Made by a program: the position numbers and the translations under genes. From IMCC26207 sp037141255 (GTDB lineage Bacteria > Actinomycetota > Acidimicrobiia > Acidimicrobiales > Microtrichaceae), in assembly GCA_037141255.1 (NCBI GenBank), contig JBAXCX010000031.1, forward strand, positions 1-24,224: a DNA stretch of 24,224 nt, read 5' to 3'. The notes under the pieces were generated by a model. That model was given only the letters and a program-made list of their open reading frames with translations, searched no databases and was not told the DNA's origin. Positions 1 to 7,943 of the stretch are shown here, piece by piece. Numbering within the stretch: the first letter of the stretch is position 1; each line of letters opens with the position of its first letter.

Positions 1-62
1 ATCTCTTCGCAGAGTCCGTCTCCTGTGCAGAGATCCTGATCGATCCAGACCTTCAAACCCAT
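1..62 (-). CDS. Ferredoxin, 5' end only (gene runs off the left edge)
   Basis: Read on the minus strand from ATG at 62, the first 20 codons give MGLKVWIDQDLCTGDGLCEE. This is a typical start of a small actinobacterial ferredoxin: a beta strand followed by a cysteine cluster. Cys12 and Cys18 are spaced C-x5-C. The missing middle cysteine is typical of single-cluster 3Fe-4S or variant 4Fe-4S ferredoxins that donate electrons to oxygenases or P450s. The remaining cysteines lie outside the window, so cluster type and partner cannot be decided. It is divergent from the proteasomal ATPase gene and shares the 63-279 intergenic region with it. An AGGCAGG stretch about ten bases upstream of the ATG may be the ribosome binding site. 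Only the N-terminus is visible, but the match is distinctive. Confidence 0.7.
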   Translation of the reverse strand, partial: MGLKVWIDQDLCTGDGLCEE

Positions 63-83
63 GTGAATAACCTGCCTTAGTTT

Positions 84-101
84 TGGTTCTCGGGGGAACC
101 A
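84..101. repeat. Inverted repeat TGGTTC-N6-GAACCA
   Basis: A perfect 6-bp inverted repeat with a 6-base spacer lies 22 bases upstream of the divergent ferredoxin start. There is no T-tract on either side, so it does not look like a terminator. An operator or mRNA hairpin is possible; no function can be assigned from sequence alone. Confidence 0.4.
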
Positions 102-143
102 GATTGACGAACATGCTGAGCTCCATCTTACCCACACTGGGGA

Positions 144-157
144 ATTACCACGGTAAT
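144..157. repeat. Inverted repeat ATTACC-AC-GGTAAT
   Basis: A perfect 14-base palindrome with a 2-base centre lies between the ferredoxin and proteasomal ATPase starts. Its size fits a small dimeric repressor site, but the cognate regulator is unknown. Confidence 0.4.
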
Positions 158-172
158 CCCGGTAGAAATCCG

Positions 173-186
173 TCACATTCCTGTGA
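173..186. repeat. Inverted repeat TCACA-TTCC-TGTGA
   Basis: A 5-bp inverted repeat with a 4-base spacer in the divergent intergenic region. The half-sites resemble CRP half-sites but are in the opposite arrangement (TCACA...TGTGA, not TGTGA-N6-TCACA), so it is not called a CRP site. It lies about 40 bases upstream of a TATACA hexamer at 227-232, which could serve as a -10 element for the ATPase gene. Confidence 0.3.
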
Positions 187-279
187 ACTCTCTGCGTTCT
201 GTCCGCAAAAGCCCCAAAATGCGGGGTATACAAAGAGAGGGCGTTTTCGGTTCGCCCGGTTTTCAGCTGAAGGGGTTCC

Positions 280-2043
280 ATGGACGATCAGGAAACCACG
301 AACGATTCCGATTCCGCCGCGAGCGAGAACGATCTACTCCGCGAGCAAGTGCGCGAACTCTCCGACGAAGTGTCCGGACTCCTTCGTCGGCTTCAGGACG
401 CACCAAAACGGGTTCGCACGCTTGAGGAGCGACTCCTTGAGACAAAGGGGCAACTTGCACAGGCAGTGAGTCAGAACGAGAAACTGTCGTACACACTGCG
501 AGAGGCCCGTGATCACATTTCCTCGCTTCGGGACGAGGTCGACAAACTCACCCAACCTCCCGCTGCCTACGCCACCCTGCTCGGCGTGAATGATGATGGC
601 ACCGTTGATGTGCAAGCTGCCGGTCGCAAGATGCGCGTTGAAGTATCACCAGGAATTGCGGCAGAACAACTCTTTGGCGGCGCCGAAGTTGTGCTCAACG
701 AGGCGTACAACGTCGTCATGATTCGCGACTCAGAGTCTTCGGGCGAGATTGTCACCTTCAAAGAACTCTTTGAAGACGGTCGCCGTGCTCTTGTTGTAGG
801 TCGAGCCGATGAGGAGCGCGTTGCGGAACTCGGCGACAAGTTGCTCAATGTCAAGATGCGTGCGGGCGACAATGTACTGATGGATTCGCGCTCAGGGATG
901 CTCTTGGAGCGCCTACCCCGACCAGAGGTTGACGAGCTCATCCTCGAAGAAGTTCCAGATATTTCTTATGAGGACATCGGCGGCCTTGATGAGCAAATAG
1001 AGATGATTACCGACGCAGTTGAGCTGCCATTTCTGCATCAGGACCTGTTCCGTGAGTACCAGTTGCCCGCTCCGAAAGGCATCTTGTTGTACGGCCCTCC
1101 CGGTTGCGGAAAGACGCTGATTGCGAAGGCCGTGGCGAACAGTTTGGCGAAGAAGGTCACCGAGTCAACCGGCAAAGAGGCACGCAGCTTTTTTCTGAAT
1201 ATCAAGGGCCCTGAGTTGCTCAACAAGTACGTGGGCGAGACCGAACGACACATTCGTCTGGTGTTTCAACGTGCGAGGGAGAAAGCAGCCGATGGCACGC
1301 CCGTGATTGTGTTCTTCGATGAGATGGAGTCGCTGTTTCGTACCCGAGGGACGGGAATTTCCTCTGATATGGAGGCCACAATCGTTCCGCAATTACTCGC
1401 AGAGATTGATGGTGTCGAAACCCTCAAGAACGTGATTGTCATCGGAGCTTCTAACCGTGAAGATCTCATTGACCCTGCGATTCTTCGCCCGGGGCGCCTC
1501 GACGTAAAGATTAAGATTCATCGACCCGATGAGCGTGCGGCTGCTCAGATCTTCGGCCGCTACCTCACTCCAGAGCTTCCGTTGGACGAAGAGGAGGTGC
1601 AGCGCCTCGGGGGAGGCGATCCGCATAAGGCCATCCTCGTCATGATCGAACAGACTGTTGAGGAGATGTACCGGACGGATGAGCCGAATCAGTTCTTGGA
1701 GGTCACGTACCAAAACGGCGACAAAGAAATCATGTACTTCAAGGATTTCTCATCCGGTGCCATGATCGAGAACGTGGTTCGTCGTGCGAAGAAGCTTGCG
1801 ATTAAGCGTCAGCTTGCCGGCGGAAGCACGGGGATTCGAGTAGCCGACCTGATCGCGTCAATTCATCAGGAGTACAAGGAGCACGAAGATCTTCCGAACA
1901 CCACAAATCCAGATGATTGGGCAAAGATCTCGGGAAAGAAGGGTGAGCGAATTGTCTATGTGCGAACGCTTGTCCATCGTATTGATGCAGACCCTTCCGG
2001 AGGCCGCTCAATTGACCGCGTCGCCACCGGGCAGTATCTTTAG
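280..2043 (+). CDS. mpa: Proteasome-associated AAA ATPase ARC/Mpa
   Basis: This 587-residue protein is the hexameric unfoldase that captures Pup-tagged substrates through its N-terminal coiled coils and threads them into the 20S proteasome. In order it shows an acidic N-terminus, a coiled coil (about 15-92), the OB-fold region (about 95-225) and an AAA module. Walker A is GPPGCGKT at 272-279, a KYVG pore-loop-like motif lies at 316-319, and Walker B ends in Asp347-Glu348. SNRED and RPGRLD elements follow at about 391-408. The last four residues are GQYL, the family's proteasome-docking tail, so it should engage the PrcA ring. Length is normal for the family. The ATG is preceded by GAAGGGG at good spacing, which supports this start. 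It is the first plus-strand gene of the island, divergent from a ferredoxin. Confidence 0.97.
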   Translation: MDDQETTNDSDSAASENDLLREQVRELSDEVSGLLRRLQDAPKRVRTLEERLLETKGQLAQAVSQNEKLSYTLREARDHISSLRDEVDKLTQPPAAYATLLGVNDDGTVDVQAAGRKMRVEVSPGIAAEQLFGGAEVVLNEAYNVVMIRDSESSGEIVTFKELFEDGRRALVVGRADEERVAELGDKLLNVKMRAGDNVLMDSRSGMLLERLPRPEVDELILEEVPDISYEDIGGLDEQIEMITDAVELPFLHQDLFREYQLPAPKGILLYGPPGCGKTLIAKAVANSLAKKVTESTGKEARSFFLNIKGPELLNKYVGETERHIRLVFQRAREKAADGTPVIVFFDEMESLFRTRGTGISSDMEATIVPQLLAEIDGVETLKNVIVIGASNREDLIDPAILRPGRLDVKIKIHRPDERAAAQIFGRYLTPELPLDEEEVQRLGGGDPHKAILVMIEQTVEEMYRTDEPNQFLEVTYQNGDKEIMYFKDFSSGAMIENVVRRAKKLAIKRQLAGGSTGIRVADLIASIHQEYKEHEDLPNTTNPDDWAKISGKKGERIVYVRTLVHRIDADPSGGRSIDRVATGQYL

Positions 2044-2124
2044 CCTCTGAAATCTCGTTGCTCTTGAGGAAGAGGGAACTTGCGTACACTAAGAAGGCGG
2101 CTGGACAAACCCCAGCGGCATTCG

Positions 2125-3120
2125 ATGATTCGTTTCGGTGCTTTGGCTGGGCTTCTGCTTGGGGCAACCCTCGTCGCTAGCGGTTGCGCTCCCGAGCTTG
2201 GGCCGCTGTTCAAGCTTGCTGCCATCGCGCAACCCTCGCTTCCAGAAACCTCTGACCCATCGGTGGTGCGTGTAGACACCCAGTACTACGTCTACGGATC
2301 CAATAACTACCTACGAGCTCCGGTCACGAAGACGACTGACATCGATCGGAGCTACTCGCTCTCGGAGAAGAACAGCATTACTCAAGAGGCAATGCCCACC
2401 TCGGCCGCATGGGTGGCGAGGCCACAGCAACTTTGGGCGCCGAGCGTTGCTCAGTTTGGTACTCGCTGGGTGATGTTTTACGCAGCTGATCGTATAAATC
2501 CGCCCCAACCTTATAACGCTCAATGTGTTGGTCGCGCCTTCGCCGAGAGACCCGAGGGTCCATTTGTGCCGGAGCCACAACCGTTTAACTGCGGAATAGG
2601 GCAGGTTGGTGGTGCGCTTGACCCAGAAGTGGTGAGTGACATTCAAGGCAACCGTTACCTGCTCGTGGCATTTAGCGACACAGAAGCACCTATTCACTCA
2701 ATTCCTTTGGATGCCAACGCAAACCCGACTGGCCCACCGGTTCAGATTCTTGGTCGCCAGTATGGGTGGGAGTACCACTTCATAGAGAACCCCTCGATGG
2801 CCTATGACTACACACGCGGCAATTATTTGCTGACCTATTCCGCTGGGGTGTGGTGGCAGCGTGACTACTCGACCGGAATTGCGCGGTGTTCCAGCCCGCT
2901 CGGGCCTTGCACCTCGGACCCCTCGGGGCCATGGATCTCTGCTTCTGCAGGAAGAACCGCCCCCGGCGGTTTGAGCTTCTTTACCGATACCACGGGTGCT
3001 AGCAGGGCAATTTTCTCAACCTTTGCAGAGGGCCACGAGACCACAAATGGTGGTCGATCGGCCACCATTATGCCGCTCACGTTGACTCCGCTGGTGGGTC
3101 TCGGGCCGATCGTCAAGTAG
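2125..3120 (+). CDS. GH43-like beta-propeller lipoprotein
   Basis: A 331-residue secreted protein with a lipoprotein signal peptide: Met-Ile-Arg, a hydrophobic stretch and an ASGC lipobox with Cys21, so it is probably anchored outside the membrane. The mature part resembles five-bladed propellers of glycoside hydrolase family 43. DPSVV near the N-terminus (Asp44), LDPEVV (Asp166) and HFIENPSM (Glu221) sit where that family keeps its catalytic Asp/Asp/Glu. WAPSV and GGLSFFTD repeats also fit. A polysaccharide such as an arabinan or xylan could be the substrate, but this cannot be determined here. An in-frame TTG at 2080 with a purine-rich upstream is an alternative start. The ATG at 2125 is preferred because it gives a compact signal peptide and because a TACACT hexamer at 2085-2090 would place transcription start downstream of the TTG. 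It is an unexpected passenger between the ATPase and dop. Confidence 0.75.
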   Translation: MIRFGALAGLLLGATLVASGCAPELGPLFKLAAIAQPSLPETSDPSVVRVDTQYYVYGSNNYLRAPVTKTTDIDRSYSLSEKNSITQEAMPTSAAWVARPQQLWAPSVAQFGTRWVMFYAADRINPPQPYNAQCVGRAFAERPEGPFVPEPQPFNCGIGQVGGALDPEVVSDIQGNRYLLVAFSDTEAPIHSIPLDANANPTGPPVQILGRQYGWEYHFIENPSMAYDYTRGNYLLTYSAGVWWQRDYSTGIARCSSPLGPCTSDPSGPWISASAGRTAPGGLSFFTDTTGASRAIFSTFAEGHETTNGGRSATIMPLTLTPLVGLGPIVK

Positions 3121-3137
3121 TTCAGACTCTCTGCCAC

Positions 3138-3143
3138 TAGCGT
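3138..3143 (+). promoter_or_regulatory. Candidate -10 element for leaderless dop
   Basis: TAGCGT ends six bases before the GTG start of dop, where transcription would begin at or next to the start codon. No Shine-Dalgarno sequence is visible and no clear -35 was found. Confidence 0.5.
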
Positions 3144-3149
3144 CACGGT

Positions 3150-4640
3150 GTGGCCATTCCAAAGATCTGCGGGATAGAGACCGAGTACGGCATCTTGGTG
3201 CGCGGCGTGGCCGAGTCGAATCCCATCTCCTCTTCTTCGTTGTTGATTAACGCATATTTGTCGCTGCTCGAGAGCGATCGCATTGGTTGGGACTTCGAAG
3301 ATGAGATGCCCGGCAACGACGCGCGGCAGGATCAGCGACTCTTGGCTGTCGCACCTGAAGTTGAAACGCATCTTGTGAACGCAGTGCTCACCAATGGAGC
3401 TCGCTATTACGTCGACCATGCTCACCCGGAATTTTCTGCACCCGAATGTATCGACGCAGCGCAAGCACTTTTGTATGACCGCGCAGGAGAGGAGATTCTG
3501 TTGCAGTCGATGGCGGCGGCGCAGCGGCAGATGCCAGAGGGTCAAGAGATTGTGGTCTACAAGAACAATTCCGACGGCAAGGGTAATAGTTACGGCTGTC
3601 ATGAGAACTACCTCATGGATCGGGCAACTCCATTTCCGTCCATTATTCTGCATGCAACCACACACTTTGTGACTCGGCAGATTTTCACCGGCTCTGGCAA
3701 AGTCGGCTCAGAAATGCCCGGAGTCAAACGAGACTCGGTACCTTTTCAGCTGACCCAGCGAGCCGATTTCTTCGAAGAGGAAGTTGGACTTGAGACAACG
3801 CTAAAGCGCCCCATTATCAACACTCGCGACGAACCTCACGCAGACCCGACAAAGTATCGGCGTTTACACGTCATCGCGGGCGATGCAAACATGGCCGAGG
3901 TTGCAACCTTTCTGAAGCTTGGGAGCACGGCGATTCTGCTCGCCATGATCGAGGATCAAGTCTTGGACGAGTTGCCACGTCTCGCGCACCCCGTTCCCGC
4001 AATGCACCAAGTGTCCCAGGATCTCTCTCTGAGCGCGCCGCTGCTCCTTGCCGATGGCAACAAGATGACTGCGCTCGAGATTCAGTGGGTGATCCTTGAA
4101 TATGCGCAGCAGTGGGCTGCAAGTCGAGGACTCGAGGCTGTCGGTCAGAACGTGGGTGAACAGATTTTGGATCGATGGGAACTCGTTCTGAACGGCCTTG
4201 AGTCCGATCCGCTCAGTCTGGCATCACAGCTGGATTGGGTTGCGAAATACCGACTGTTCAACGGCTATCGGGATCGACACAGTCTTGAGTGGTCCGATTC
4301 GAAACTAGCGGCGATGGATCTGCAATATCACGACCTGCGCGACGGGACGTCGTTGGCACGTCGCATGGGGTTGGAGCGACTCACCACTGATCCCCAAGTC
4401 GTGGAGGCCATCACGGAGCCACCCACGAATACTCGCGCCTATTTCCGAGGACGTTGCCTCGCCCGTTTCCCTGAGGAAGTAGTGGCTGCGAATTGGGATT
4501 CCCTCGTGTTTGATGTGGGAGCGGCCTCCTTGCAACGCGTTCCGATGCTTGAGCCTGGACGTGGAACTCAAGCCACTGTGGGGGAGTTGATTGACTCTTC
4601 AGCCAATGCTGGCGAGTTGCTGAAGCGTTTGAACCAATGA
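3150..4640 (+). CDS. dop: Pup deamidase/depupylase Dop
   Basis: Dop converts the C-terminal Gln of Pup to Glu, making it ligatable, and cleaves Pup from tagged proteins. The 496-residue protein belongs to the carboxylate-amine ligase fold shared with PafA. It opens with KICGIETEYGI, holding the metal/ATP-binding Glu. Asp89 in YYVDHAHPEF aligns with the family's catalytic aspartate. The segment at about residues 47-60 (WDFEDEMPGNDAR) is the Dop loop that PafA lacks, which separates it from the PafA gene at 6502. NNSDGKGNSYGCHENY and the INTRDEPHAD motif are both present. The start is GTG with no ribosome binding site but a -10-like TAGCGT six bases upstream. It precedes pup, as in mycobacteria. 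Confidence 0.97.
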   Translation: MAIPKICGIETEYGILVRGVAESNPISSSSLLINAYLSLLESDRIGWDFEDEMPGNDARQDQRLLAVAPEVETHLVNAVLTNGARYYVDHAHPEFSAPECIDAAQALLYDRAGEEILLQSMAAAQRQMPEGQEIVVYKNNSDGKGNSYGCHENYLMDRATPFPSIILHATTHFVTRQIFTGSGKVGSEMPGVKRDSVPFQLTQRADFFEEEVGLETTLKRPIINTRDEPHADPTKYRRLHVIAGDANMAEVATFLKLGSTAILLAMIEDQVLDELPRLAHPVPAMHQVSQDLSLSAPLLLADGNKMTALEIQWVILEYAQQWAASRGLEAVGQNVGEQILDRWELVLNGLESDPLSLASQLDWVAKYRLFNGYRDRHSLEWSDSKLAAMDLQYHDLRDGTSLARRMGLERLTTDPQVVEAITEPPTNTRAYFRGRCLARFPEEVVAANWDSLVFDVGAASLQRVPMLEPGRGTQATVGELIDSSANAGELLKRLNQ

Positions 4641-4742
4641 ACGAATGCACTCTGTGGTGAATCCCGGGGAGCGAAGAACTCTGAAACGCGTCGCCGATTT
4701 TGCTTCAACGCAGGGTACGGTTAGATCAAGCGGAGGTTGAAC

Positions 4743-4937
4743 ATGCCAGAACGAGAACTCAAAAAGAAACCAGCACCACAGCAACGTGAGAGCGAATCTG
4801 ATCAATCCCCGGCATCCTCGGAGTCGGGGACCAAGATCAAGGCAGAGCTCGATGAGTTGCTTGATGAGATTGACGACGTCCTCGAGACAAACGCTGAAGA
4901 GTTTGTGAAGTCCTATATTCAAAAGGGCGGCCAGTAA
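4743..4937 (+). CDS. pup: Prokaryotic ubiquitin-like protein Pup
   Basis: This 64-residue, highly charged, mostly disordered protein is the degradation tag attached to lysines by PafA and recognised by the coiled coils of the ATPase. The helical part (about 31-57, KIKAELDELLDEIDDVLETN and beyond) and the FVKSYIQKGGQ tail are hallmarks. It ends in Gly-Gly-Gln, so it must be deamidated by Dop before ligation. An in-frame TTG lies two codons upstream at 4737, but GGAGG at 4732-4736 is correctly spaced (six bases) for ATG 4743, so that start is chosen. A TACGGT hexamer at 4716-4721 may be its -10 element, giving a leader of about 15 bases. It is one of the few genes of the island with a strong ribosome binding site. 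Confidence 0.97.
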   Translation: MPERELKKKPAPQQRESESDQSPASSESGTKIKAELDELLDEIDDVLETNAEEFVKSYIQKGGQ

Positions 4938-4957
4938 TCTTTCCTAGCCGCAGCTTG

Positions 4958-4963
4958 TAGCCT
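4958..4963 (+). promoter_or_regulatory. Candidate -10 element for leaderless prcB
   Basis: TAGCCT lies seven bases before the GTG of prcB, within the 33-base pup-prcB gap. No Shine-Dalgarno sequence is visible. The same hexamer at the same spacing precedes the oxidoreductase gene at 19964. Confidence 0.5.
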
Positions 4964-4970
4964 TCGCCTC

Positions 4971-5774
4971 GTGACTCTTCCAAGCTTTCGTCAAAGCGAT
5001 GATCCAGGACCTAATTTCGCTGAACTGGTTCGGCGAGTGGGCCTAGCTCCTGTCGTTCCAGATGGCCCCGTAGACGCCAGGCTCACCATCACCCACGGAA
5101 CCACATGCGTGGCGGTTCGTTATCTGGAGGGGGTTGTCATGGCCGGTGACCGGCGGGCAACTTCGGGGAATTTCATCAGCCACAGAACCATCGAGAAGGT
5201 CTTTCCTGCGGATCGGCATTCAGGGGTTGCCATAGCGGGAGCAGCCGGGCCTGCGATTGAGATGGTCCGACTCTTCCAACTGCAGCTTGAACACTATGAG
5301 AAGGTTGAGGGTGCTCCTTTGAGCCTTGAGGGAAAGGCGAACCAGCTTTCACAGATGGTGCGGAATCACCTGCCCGCAGCAATGCAGGGGCTGGCCGTGG
5401 TTCCCATCTTCGCAGGGTTCGACACCACAAGAAATGCAGGCCGCCTCTTTCAATATGATGTGACGGGCGGGCGATACGAAGAGTTTGATCATGCCTCAAC
5501 CGGGTCAGGGCAAATGCATGCGAGCACGGTGATCAAGATGGGATGGCGGGACTCCTTGACTGCAGATTCCACAATCGATCTTGTGCTCCGCGCCCTGTAT
5601 GAGGCTTCTGATGAGGATTCGGCTACGGGCGGGCCAGACCTACTGCGGGGGATTTTCCCTGTTGTGGCGACGATCACCGCCGAGGGGTTTGAGCGAGTTC
5701 CTGACGATGATCTTGAATCTCGCTATGTCAGGATTCTGGAACAGGTTGCAACGGAGCGCGGAGGATCAAAATGA
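4971..5774 (+). CDS. prcB: Proteasome beta subunit PrcB (catalytic)
   Basis: The catalytic subunit of the 20S core, a 267-residue threonine protease made as a propeptide form. The first 43 residues form the propeptide, and cleavage after Gly43 in ITHG/TTCVAV exposes Thr44 as the N-terminal nucleophile. Asp60 (in GDRRA) and Lys76 (in EKVFP) fall at mature positions 17 and 33, completing the active site. The SGSGQ-like TGSGQMHA segment and a C-terminal domain rich in conserved Gly and Asp are as expected. It starts at GTG 4971 without a Shine-Dalgarno sequence and ends in an ATGA overlap with prcA, so the two subunits are translationally coupled. That fits the equal stoichiometry of the 28-mer. 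Confidence 0.97.
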   Translation: MTLPSFRQSDDPGPNFAELVRRVGLAPVVPDGPVDARLTITHGTTCVAVRYLEGVVMAGDRRATSGNFISHRTIEKVFPADRHSGVAIAGAAGPAIEMVRLFQLQLEHYEKVEGAPLSLEGKANQLSQMVRNHLPAAMQGLAVVPIFAGFDTTRNAGRLFQYDVTGGRYEEFDHASTGSGQMHASTVIKMGWRDSLTADSTIDLVLRALYEASDEDSATGGPDLLRGIFPVVATITAEGFERVPDDDLESRYVRILEQVATERGGSK

Positions 5775-6472
5775 CCGCACCATTTTACGTAGCACCTGAG
5801 CAGATGATGCAAGACCGTGCCGACTATGCACGCAAGGGCATAGCTCGCGGTCGCGCCCTCGTTGCATGCACCTATGACGAGGGCATTTTGTTATGCGCCG
5901 AGAATCCGTCTCGAATGTTGCGAAAGATCTCCGAGATTTACGATCGGATCGCCTTTGCGGGAGTTGGCAAGTACAACGAGTTTGATCAGCTTCGTATTGC
6001 CGGGGTTCGGCACGCAGACCTGAAGGGCTTCTCATTTAGCCGCGAAGACGTAGATGCACGCAGCCTGGCAAATCAGTACGCCCAGATGCTCGGTCAGGTT
6101 TTTACCCATGAAATGAAACCCATGGAAGTCGAGATTCTGGTAGCCGAAATCGGCAGGGAACCATCCGGAGATCAGCTCTTCCACATTCTTTATGACGGAA
6201 CCCTCATTGATGAGACCGGCTGGTGTGTACTCGGAGGCGAGGCCGAGGCTATCGGCGCTCGCATGCAGGAGCAGTGGATCGAGGGCGGCAGTTTCGCAGG
6301 GGCACTCTCCGCCGCAGTCGGTGCTCTTGCGGGCCCCGATCGAAGTCTTGTCGTCAGTGAGATCGAAGTTGCTGTCCTCGATCGATCAGGCATGCGACGA
6401 GCGTTCCGTCGGGTCGAGGACGAGGACGTCACCATGATTCTTGGGGCGAGCGATGTTGCTCACGACACATGA
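5771..6472 (+). CDS. prcA: Proteasome alpha subunit PrcA
   Basis: This 233-residue subunit forms the outer heptameric gates of the 20S core and receives the docking tail of the ATPase. It opens with MTAPFYVAPEQMMQDRADYARKGIARGR, close to the actinobacterial alpha-subunit start, followed by the alpha-type IARGR segment. It has no processed Thr nucleophile, as expected for an alpha subunit. The body includes ENPSRMLRKISEIYDRIAFAGVG and a Gln/Glu-rich central helix. Its ATG overlaps the prcB TGA by four bases, and the upstream sequence GCGGAGG in the end of prcB gives a good ribosome binding site. The last residues (GASDVAHDT) do not carry an obvious special motif. Confidence 0.97.
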   Translation: MTAPFYVAPEQMMQDRADYARKGIARGRALVACTYDEGILLCAENPSRMLRKISEIYDRIAFAGVGKYNEFDQLRIAGVRHADLKGFSFSREDVDARSLANQYAQMLGQVFTHEMKPMEVEILVAEIGREPSGDQLFHILYDGTLIDETGWCVLGGEAEAIGARMQEQWIEGGSFAGALSAAVGALAGPDRSLVVSEIEVAVLDRSGMRRAFRRVEDEDVTMILGASDVAHDT

Positions 6473-6489
6473 CAGCGCACACCTGCCTG

Positions 6490-6495
6490 TAGGTT
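6490..6495 (+). promoter_or_regulatory. Candidate -10 element for leaderless pafA
   Basis: TAGGTT ends six bases before the ATG of pafA, in the 29-base prcA-pafA gap. There is no ribosome binding site between the two. This suggests that pafA can be transcribed separately from prcBA. Confidence 0.5.
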
Positions 6496-6501
6496 GACCG
6501 T

Positions 6502-7860
6502 ATGGACCGCCGCATCTACGGACTCGAAAATGAGTACGGAGTGACGTGCACACTGCGCGGGCAGCGTCGGCTGAGCCCAGATGAGGTTGCGCGGTACTTG
6601 TTTCGCCGAGTGGTCTCTTGGGGTCGATCTTCAAACGTGTTTTTGGCGAATGGCGCTCGCCTTTATCTCGATGTGGGTTCTCATCCGGAGTACGCAACTC
6701 CCGAATGCGATTCCCTCTATGACCTTGTTGCCCATGACAAAGCGGGGGAGTGGATCCTTGAACAACTCGTGGAATCGGCTCAGGAGCGACTCGAGGAAGA
6801 GGGTATTCGCGGCGATATCTACTTGTTCCGAAACAACACCGACTCGGCAGGCAATAGCTATGGGTGTCACGAGAACTATCTCACCAGCCGCGATGACGAC
6901 CTTGCCCATTACACCGAAGTGCTCATTCCCTTTCTGGTAAGCAGGCAGATCTACGCCGGGGCGGGAAAGGTTCTGCAGACCGCACGTGGGGCGCAGTTCT
7001 CGATTTCTCAACGGGCAGAACATATTTGGGAGGGAGTCTCATCGGCAACGACCCGTTCGCGTCCAATCATCAACACTCGTGACGAACCGCATGCCGATTC
7101 AGACCGTTTTCGCCGACTGCACGTCATAGTCGGCGATTCAAATATGAGTGAGTACGCAACATTTCTGAAGGTTGGCGCATGTTCCATCATCCTGCGCATG
7201 TTGGAGGATCCAACGGTGGTGCTTCGAGATATGACTCTCGAGAACCCGATTCGCGCAATCCGAGAAATTAGCCACGACATTACGTGTACCCGAAAAGTTC
7301 GCTTAGCGAATGGCCGAGAGGCATCGGCGGTAGAGATTCAGTCCGAGTACCTCGCCCGAGCGCTTCGGTATGCAGACAATCACGATCTGTCACCTCAAGA
7401 GAAGCAGGCGCTCGGCATGTGGGAACACGTGATGACCGGACTCCAGGATGAACCACTGTCGCTTGACCGGGAGATTGACTGGGTGACCAAACACAACTTG
7501 GTCGAGGCGTATTCCGCTCGACACTCACTCAAACTCGATGACCCACGCGTGGCACTACTGGACCTGCAGTATCACGATATTAATCGTTCTCGATCCGTTT
7601 TTTATAAGCTTCAAAAAGCGGGGCGAGTTGAGCGGATCGTGAGCGATGGAGCGATCGTTGAGGGGATGGAGACTCCTCCCCAGACCACTCGAGCAAAGCT
7701 GCGTGGCGAGTTCATTCGTAAGGCCAAAGAACGCAAGCGTGATTACACCGTGGATTGGGTGCACCTGAAGCTGAATGATCAGGCCCAACGAACGGTGCTC
7801 TGTAAGGACCCATTCGTGTCTGAAGATGAGCGAGTCGAACGACTCATCGAATCCCTCTGA
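6502..7860 (+). CDS. pafA: Pup-protein ligase PafA
   Basis: PafA uses ATP to form an isopeptide bond between the C-terminal Glu of deamidated Pup and substrate lysines. The 452-residue protein starts with RIYGLENEYGV, the counterpart of the Dop motif. Asp57 in LYLDVGSHPEYATPEC is the conserved catalytic aspartate. The FRNNTDSAGNSYGCHENY, INTRDEPHAD and LHVIVGDSNMSE motifs are shared with Dop. The long insertion that marks Dop is absent: the N-terminal region between the first motif and Asp57 is about 30 residues shorter. Length is normal. The ATG has no Shine-Dalgarno but a TAGGTT hexamer six bases upstream. Unlike in mycobacteria, a hydrolase gene and a DUF3866 gene lie between pafA and pafB. 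Confidence 0.97.
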   Translation: MDRRIYGLENEYGVTCTLRGQRRLSPDEVARYLFRRVVSWGRSSNVFLANGARLYLDVGSHPEYATPECDSLYDLVAHDKAGEWILEQLVESAQERLEEEGIRGDIYLFRNNTDSAGNSYGCHENYLTSRDDDLAHYTEVLIPFLVSRQIYAGAGKVLQTARGAQFSISQRAEHIWEGVSSATTRSRPIINTRDEPHADSDRFRRLHVIVGDSNMSEYATFLKVGACSIILRMLEDPTVVLRDMTLENPIRAIREISHDITCTRKVRLANGREASAVEIQSEYLARALRYADNHDLSPQEKQALGMWEHVMTGLQDEPLSLDREIDWVTKHNLVEAYSARHSLKLDDPRVALLDLQYHDINRSRSVFYKLQKAGRVERIVSDGAIVEGMETPPQTTRAKLRGEFIRKAKERKRDYTVDWVHLKLNDQAQRTVLCKDPFVSEDERVERLIESL

Positions 7861-7943
7861 GTTCTGGCTGCGCCTACTCTGTTTCGTTACACCGAACGGG
7901 GGGCCTGGGCCAACCAGTCGAACCGGAGGGTAAGAGGGACCTG

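Noticed and set aside
3..80. Plus-strand open frame (third frame) ending at TAG 78-80, possible tail of an upstream gene
   Set aside because: The same DNA read on the minus strand gives a clear ferredoxin N-terminus, and the plus frame reads like no known C-terminus.
173..186. CRP-like binding site
   Set aside because: The half-sites are inverted relative to the CRP consensus and the spacing is four bases.
83..469. Overlapping plus-strand open frames upstream of and within the ATPase gene
   Set aside because: They overlap the well-supported ATPase in another frame and have Arg/Pro/Ser-rich shadow composition.
3618..3672. Minus-strand and alternate-frame open frames over dop, prcB, prcA, pafA and helY
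   Set aside because: All overlap strongly supported genes on the plus strand and show no domain signature.
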